NCBI GenBank assembly: GCA_026119935.1
Contig: JALRMH010000056.1
Coordinates: 1 to 64,000, forward strand
DNA: 64,000 nucleotides
DNA from: Endothia cerciana
Lineage: Eukaryota > Ascomycota > Sordariomycetes > Diaporthales > Cryphonectriaceae
Direction: 5' to 3'
Shown here: positions 58,538 to 64,000 of the stretch, piece after piece
Numbering within the stretch: position 1 is the first letter of the stretch
How the letters are laid out: the number at the start of each line of letters is the position of its first letter
The notes under the pieces: generated by a model
The model's input: only the letters and a program-made list of their open reading frames with translations
Told to the model about the DNA's origin: nothing
The model's database searches: none
Position numbers and translations under genes: made by a program

Positions 58538-60149
58538 ATGGTCAACCTCACAACGCTCACGACTCTGCAGGACTGCCTCGACAGTGTCTGCACGGGTCGA
58601 TCTAGTTGCGTGGCATACGCCAGCGACTTCGACCCTCTTTACCAGACCGAGTGGGTCAAGGCCTACAACCTCGCCATCGAGGTCACTCCCATTGCTGTGA
58701 TCCGTCCGAATTCGAGTGAGGATGTCGCAGCAATCGTGCAATGCGCTGTTGACAACAGCCTCAAGGTCCAAGCTAGGTCTGGAGGGCACTCGTACGCGAA
58801 CTTTGGTCTGGGAGACGGGGCTATTGCGGTGGATATGACCAACCTTCAGGACTACAGCATGGATGAAACAACCTGGTATGCAACCATTGGGGCTGGCATG
58901 AATTTAGGTGATGTCAGTCAGAACCTGCACAAGACAGGTCGCGCTTTTGCTCATGGAGTATGCCCTGGAGTAGGGCTCGGTGGTCACGCTACGGTTGTAA
59001 GTCAGCCCCGAGTATCTCATGATGAAGATTGGGAATTCGAAACTAGGTGACTAATAGATACGAAACGCAGGGCGGTCTCGGGCCAATGTCCAGGATGTGG
59101 GGAACTGCGCTTGATCATATCGTCGAGGTGGAGGTGGTCACTGCTAACGGGACCATTCTTCGTGCAAATGAGAATCTCAATTCTGACATATTCTTCGTGA
59201 GTTCTGAGCCCCAGGATCCCGGCACGGCGGAATGTGGTGTGTATGTACAGGATTCTGACCGAGCAAACATCAGGGAGTCCGAGGGGCTGGCGCCAGCTTC
59301 GGGATCGTCACCGAGTTCGTCATGAGGACACATCCGGAGCCAGGCGAAGTGGTACAGTTCACATTCGACTTCACCTTTGGGGTTGAACCGAGCAAGCTTG
59401 GGGACTCCTACCTCAAGTGGCAGAATCTCGTCGCTGATCCAAGCCTGGACCGTCGCTTCGCTACCGAGCTGGTAATTTCGTTAATAGGGATAACAATTAC
59501 GGGTACATTTTATGGCTCAGAGGCTGAGTTCAACGCCACTGGAATTCTCTCACGGCTTCCTCAGAATGGGACAGTGGTAGTCACCGGCTGGCTTGGTTCC
59601 CTCGCAGCTTGGGCCGAGCAAGAGGCGCTGTACCTGTCCAATATTCCGAGCCACTTCTATTCCAAAAGCCTTGGTTTACGTCAGCAGGACGTCTTGTCAG
59701 AGTCCTCCGTCATGGAACTGTTCCAATACCTCGAGGTGGAGCCCAAGGACACGCTCCTCTGGTTCATTATCTTCGACGCCACAGGTGGTGCTGTGGCCGA
59801 TGTCCCCATGAATGCCACAGCGTACGCACATCGCAACAAGATAATGTTCTATCAGTCTTACGCCGTCGATCTTATTACACTTTCAGACGAGACGTGGGAA
59901 TTTTTGACCAACTTGCATAATAATTTGGTTCAGAAACTGCCGACGAATGTCACGGGGAGGGGCACGTATCCCGGATACGTGGATCTGAACATCTCGGGTG
60001 TGCCACAGGAACAGTATTGGGAGTCAAATCTACCTGTCTTGCAGACTCTGAAATCAAAATGGGACCCAAACGATACATTTCACAACCCACAGAGTATACA
60101 GCCTGCTGGGCAATCGGATCTCACCCAGAGGCAGGTTCAAAGACAGTAG
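58538..60149 (+). CDS. FAD-linked oxidase, GOOX/berberine-bridge-enzyme type
   Basis: Flavin oxidase of the vanillyl-alcohol-oxidase/BBE superfamily, closest in motif to glucooligosaccharide oxidases but also like cluster tailoring oxidases. Exons 58538-58996, 59071-59196 and 59274-60149 join to 486 residues. The FAD domain has RSGGHSYANFG (His 84, covalent FAD link) and HGVCPGVGLGGHATV (Cys 142, second link). Both are present, so the FAD is probably bound by two bonds. Exon 2 begins GGLGPMSRMWGTALDHIVEV and exon 3 begins GVRGAGASFGIVTEF. The C-terminal part carries the BBE tail (YVDLNISGVPQEQYWESNLP, then KSKWDPNDTFHNPQSI). No signal peptide is visible at MVNLTTLTTLQDCLDSVCTG. Such enzymes are usually secreted, so an upstream exon may be missing or the enzyme is intracellular. 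Confidence 0.9.
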
Positions 60150-60537
60150 GGGGCCTGGCGGCTGCTGCGACCTGGGTCACTTGTGGAAAGGATGTCATCT
60201 AGGCACTGAAGGATGTGATTTTCAAAACACTTGCTGCGGAACTTACAGCAGTTCAGTCAGATGAGGTCATTGCTTATCATTATTCTAAATCATATTCTAC
60301 AATTCCCCTATGAGGATGTGTTTCCTATAACCCCACTCAACTATTTGAGGTAAATGTAGACTCGTTCAACTGTGATGACAGAGCTTCACAGTAAGAAGGC
60401 CTTGCTAAGATTGAGCGAGATCTGACTATTAAAGTTTCAGCTAGAAATGCTACTCCACAACTGATAATTCTAGGCTGCCGAGTAATACGGCTTTCACGAA
60501 ATAAGAGACATCATCGCGAATGCCAGATACAATTGTT
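60150..60537. other. Intergenic, convergent 3' regions
   Basis: Spacer between the oxidase and beta-lactamase-like genes; A+T-rich. Nothing recognised. Confidence 0.65.
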
Positions 60538-61971
60538 TCACTGTGAAACCTGTTCTATAGCCTTAGCATTATGTAGCCCAACATATGCTTCAGTCTCAAC
60601 TTCTGCCCACAACTTGAGCACGTTCGCATCGCAGTAAGGCAAGATCTGCGTAGCTATCATGCCTGCGATGCCGTGTTCCGGATCACACCACCAGAACAAA
60701 TTAGCCAGCCCAGCCCAGTTCGCAGTCTGCCTGCTGCGGCCCGTAGACCCGCCATTGGAGAGCATGAAGGTAAGACCCCAGCCTTGAGGAGGGTTGCCCG
60801 AAACAGGGTACAGATCAGGGATAGGATTTGTCAGATCTGGCTTCGCGGCTGGGATGGACTGCCGACCGTAGTTGGGAAAGTCGGGAATTTGGTTCTTGAA
60901 CATCTCAGCGACCGTCGAGGGCTTGAGGATCTCGGCGCCGGTTGTAGGGGATTTGCCCTGGTTGAGAAGAGCAGCCAAGATTTCTACACGTGTCAGCCAG
61001 AGTTCGTTTGTGATACACCGTCACACAGCCAGTTGGGAAAAGCACAGTGCTGATGATACGACGGCACTCAGGGAACCCCAGCTATGAAGACTTACTGCAA
61101 TACTCCTGGGGTCTGGCAAACAAGCCGGCTCCGCCGCTGTTGAAGCACCGCGAGATCTCCTCCTTCCCTTCGACCACCAGTGGTAACCGCAAGAGGTGAT
61201 CTCTTGGGTGCAGAACTCCATCGGGAGAGCGATGATGCATGAAAGCCATTTTGGCCTTCATATCCGCCGAAGGGACCATAGACATGTCTTTGATACCCAG
61301 CGGTTCGAAGATGTTTTTTGTTATATAGTCGTTGAGGGTCATGCCGGTTATTCTTTCGAGGGCAATCCCGGCCCAATCAATGCCGACCTATATCGAGATT
61401 AGTCCGCATCTTCCTATTGGGTACTGTGGAGCAGAGGACGTACGCCGTACTCCCAGCCCTCACCGGGCTGAAACAACAATGGCGAGGTCATCTCTTGCAT
61501 TCTACCGTTGAACTCATCCACCCCAGCTGGATAGCCCCACTCCCTCAATCTCTCACTGAAGAAAGAATACCCAAACCCCGATGTGTGACTCAGCAGCATC
61601 CGCAGCGTGATAGCCTTCTTTTTGTCTTCCAGGGTCTTGTCCTTCCTCAGCACCTTGAGCGTCTTGAGCTCAGGGCACAAACTTTCAATCTGCTCACCAT
61701 CGTCGAGCTTCAGCTGCCCCTTCTCGACAAGCTGCATGCAGGCAATGCCGGTGACCGCCTTGGTGCAAGATGCGACCCAAAAGACGTTATCAAGCGTCAT
61801 GTCCTCAGGGCTAGCAACTCCACGACGGCCGGCGGAATGAGAAAACAGCTCCTGCCCATCCCTATCCACGACCACCACGGTAGCGCCAGGCAGCCCGGTC
61901 CGGTGATCGAAGCAAGCTGCCTCGACGGTCGAACGCAGCGTGTCAACCGTCTGCTGACCGAAGGCGGGCAT
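60538..61971 (-). CDS. Beta-lactamase-fold serine hydrolase/transesterase (class C type)
   Basis: Member of the serine beta-lactamase/penicillin-binding fold, whose fungal members are mostly esterases or acyltransferases (LovD type), not antibiotic-resistance enzymes. Exons 61444-61971, 61096-61387 and 60538-60983 join to 421 residues. It starts MPAFGQQTVDTLRSTVEAAC. The nucleophile motif is VASCTKAVTG, Ser 68 xx Lys 71. The catalytic Tyr is most likely Tyr 175 in PGEGWEYG. ITLRMLLSHTSGFGYSFF precedes it. The C-terminal part holds SGNPPQGWGLTFMLSNGGST, the position of the KTG-like motif, then ANWAGLANLFWWCDPEHGIA. There is no signal peptide, so it is probably cytosolic, as expected for an acyltransferase in biosynthesis. 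Substrate unknown. Confidence 0.9.
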
Positions 61972-63294
61972 CCTGAGAGCTTTACAATGGCGTCCGCGGA
62001 GGTATATCTCCTATTCTTGGCAATTCCGGTGAAACGAGGGTGTTTTGGCCCACGTCTTCCTAGCTCCGGCGACCCGGGTACTTGGGGATAGAGACCGTTG
62101 GGTGAACCCATGAACAGCAGGGCACAGAGTGCCGTCAGCGATATAGATATCGCTGCAGACCACGAGAGTCATCTGCTTTGCGGGGTAGGCCTCCTTGACT
62201 GCTGAAGCTTCTCGAGATTTGGCACTCATCTCGGACGAGAGGAAACGAGGGGCATACCTTTTGGGGTATCCTGGACAAGCTTATGGACATTACCTAGGTA
62301 ATTCAACATTGGCATAGCGCGCTAAGGATCACCAACTGCCGTCAAAGACTCAGGGAGTCCACTAGCTTGATACCTCGCTGTGGGCGTGATCTTTTCGACG
62401 TCAGCCTTACGTCCGTGTGCCTGGTCTTTGCAACGGGGAGTGACTGTCGTGGAGGCTGAAGAGACCTGTACAGATCTCAAGTTGAAGCGACGTAGGTATC
62501 TTGTGAGACTTGTGACGTGATTCACATGCCGGTAATAAAGCTTAACATGAGCAGGCGGGCCGGGAACTATACGTAGAGACAACCTCGACATAATTAATGG
62601 GGATGATGATGAAAGTGGCTGCACAACCGGACTACTGTGCCACACCATAGGCACCGGCCTACCCAACTTGGGATACCGTGCGGTTCCGCAAGTGATTCAG
62701 TCTCCGCATTGTTGGTTCTGCACACATTCATTGCCCTAGGCATGGACAAATACGGCTTTTGATGAGCAGTGCTCATGAGGTCCCTAGACCATTCATTCTT
62801 CTGATGCTAGATAGGTAAATCATCAATGCTTGTGAGGCCACCCTGCAATGAATGGAGATGGAGGGTTTAAGGGAATACAACGTGATGACTGTAGAAATGG
62901 TGGATTTGAAACTCGACGTATCCAGTATCCAGTCAAGAACCTTAGACAAGTAACCCCCACAGGCTTCCCCGGATCTAAAGTGAGGAGAAATATGGGGTAT
63001 GCAGATCTTGGCGATCTCTGTGATGCGGAGGCAAGGATGGTGCGTTTAGTGCGGGCTTGGATAATCTCTTCAGGCTTGAGACAGTCTCGCAGATGGTACA
63101 AGCTGTGGGGAAGTGCTTATTCGGATGTGTAACAAAACTGAGTACTTAACCACCAGGCGGCCAGAGCAAGCTGCTATCGTTTACATGCTCCTGTCTGAGC
63201 TCGTTGCCTTGATATCCTATGCAGCTTGTCACTACTAGATCGGAAACTTCCAAATCTCCCTACCCATACTTATCTATAGTATACTTCATTCACT
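61972..63294. other. Divergent intergenic region
   Basis: 1.3 kb between the hydrolase and monooxygenase starts. A 72-codon minus-strand frame (62011-62229) has no recognised family. No repeats seen. Confidence 0.5.
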
Positions 63295-64000
63295 ATGAGT
63301 GACTCACCTACTCTCACCATCCCACATCCAGAGAAGAGGTTCAAGGCGAGCCTCACGGATTGCTCCACCCGCCATGAAGACAACACTGGGCCATATGCGG
63401 ACAACCTCGATGTGGACGCCATCATCGTCGGAGGAGGCTTCAGTGAGTTTCACTAGTCTCAAGCTACGCTACACTAAAGCTTTGCCATAGTCCCTTGAGG
63501 GTTTGGATAGCAGTGTCTCCGGACCATTCAAACAGACCCACTGACGTGATACCTGCTTAGGTGGCATTTTCATGCTCAAGACACTCCGCGAGCGTGGGTT
63601 CAAAACCGTCATCTTTGAAGCCGGCAATGACTTAGGCGGTACCTGGAGATTCAACTGCTATCCCGGCGCGCGCGTCGATTCTGCTGTCCCAGAGTACGAG
63701 TTTTCGTGGCCAGAGGTGTACAATACCTGGAACTGGACGACAAATTATCCCGACTACAGGGAAATTCGGTCCTACTTCGACCATGTGGACAAGGTCATGG
63801 GCATCAAGAAGGACTGCTCTTTCCACACCGTCGTAACGGGAGCGAACTTTGACAAGGCGTCTGGGAAGTGGGCCGTGAAGACGGCGGATGGTCGTACAAG
63901 CAAGTCTAGATTCTTGATCCTCGGGTCCGGATTTGTAAGTGCACAAAATTCCTGGTTTTTGACACCATGGGCCTTCGGTTTTGCTGACGGCAGTCCTCCA
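63295..64000 (+). CDS. Flavin monooxygenase, Baeyer-Villiger type (5' part; runs off window)
   Basis: NAD(P)H- and FAD-dependent monooxygenase of the group B class. Exon 1 is 63295-63442, exon 2 is 63561-63934, and a third exon begins at about 63994 and leaves the window. The start MSDSPTLTIPHPEKRFKASL leads to the first dinucleotide fold IIVGGGFSGIFMLKTL (GxGxxG, split by intron 1 at the Ser codon A|GT). The Baeyer-Villiger/FMO-like GNDLGGTWRFNCYPGARVDS and VPEYEFSWPEVYNTWNWTTN follow, then YFDHVDKVMGI. The end of exon 2, FLILGSGF, matches the ATG-type motif. The diagnostic FxGxxxHxxxW motif would lie beyond the window, so Baeyer-Villiger assignment rests on the GGTWRxNxYPGxxxD pattern. Confidence 0.87.

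Noticed and set aside
60538..61971. Reading the beta-lactamase-fold gene as an antibiotic-resistance enzyme
   Set aside because: Fungal members of this fold are esterases/acyltransferases; no signal peptide and the motif set fits the LovD/EstB type.
62011..62229. 72-codon minus-strand frame beginning MSAKSREASAVKEAYPAKQM
   Set aside because: Reasonable codon use at the start but no recognised family and no clear splice partner; not enough to call a gene.

Overview
This window is chromosomal DNA of a filamentous ascomycete (Pezizomycotina). Most genes carry one to five short introns of about 50-150 bp with GTRNGT donors and (C/T)AG acceptors. Exons are G/C-rich at third positions. The gene set is fungal: FacB/Cat8-type acetate regulator, Nem1 phosphatase, Atg2, Gpi11, Nhp2, Pmp3, and a GH28 rhamnogalacturonase. 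One transposon carries the C-to-T decay expected of repeat-induced point mutation (RIP). The FacB protein and the splice layout suggest a Sordariomycete, but I cannot fix the genus. I found 20 protein genes and one dead transposon. I found no rRNA, tRNA or CRISPR array. Splice junctions were worked out by hand; for all but two genes the joined exons give an open frame that fits the family.

Layout. 0-8.7 kb is gene-poor: one unnamed gene at the left edge, about 5 kb without a convincing gene, then a 1.84-kb Fot1/pogo-type element (6131-7971) with intact ends and a RIP-destroyed centre. 8.7-15.3 kb holds two hydrolases: an S9 dipeptidyl-peptidase-like enzyme and a secreted rhamnogalacturonan hydrolase. 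16.5-18.9 kb holds Nhp2 and a small membrane protein. 20.2-35.3 kb is a run of mostly membrane and lipid genes: Nem1 and Atg2 (divergent), a GT8 glycosyltransferase, Gpi11, and a Pgc1-like glycerophosphodiesterase. 36.3-45.1 kb holds the FacB-like regulator, a SET-domain methyltransferase and a Ygr210c-type Obg GTPase. 46.0-51.7 kb is housekeeping: Pmp3, ribosomal protein L22, a mitochondrial carrier and translin. 53.1-55.0 kb holds an MFS transporter.

The right end (56.4-64.0 kb) looks accessory. It has an amidoligase with a broken or unusually spliced frame, a GOOX/BBE-type oxidase with both covalent-FAD residues, a beta-lactamase-fold hydrolase/transesterase, and the start of a Baeyer-Villiger-type monooxygenase that runs off the window. 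Ligation, oxidation, acyl transfer and monooxygenation are steps of small-molecule tailoring, so this may be the edge of a metabolic cluster. No backbone synthase is visible.

Other points of interest: a 10-nt microexon in the GTPase gene, a catalytic serine codon split by an intron in the peptidase, a 13-nt first exon in the small membrane protein, a 73-bp tandem duplication upstream of the oxidase, many long poly-G/poly-C tracts outside exons, and a compound microsatellite region between the GT8 and Gpi11 genes.
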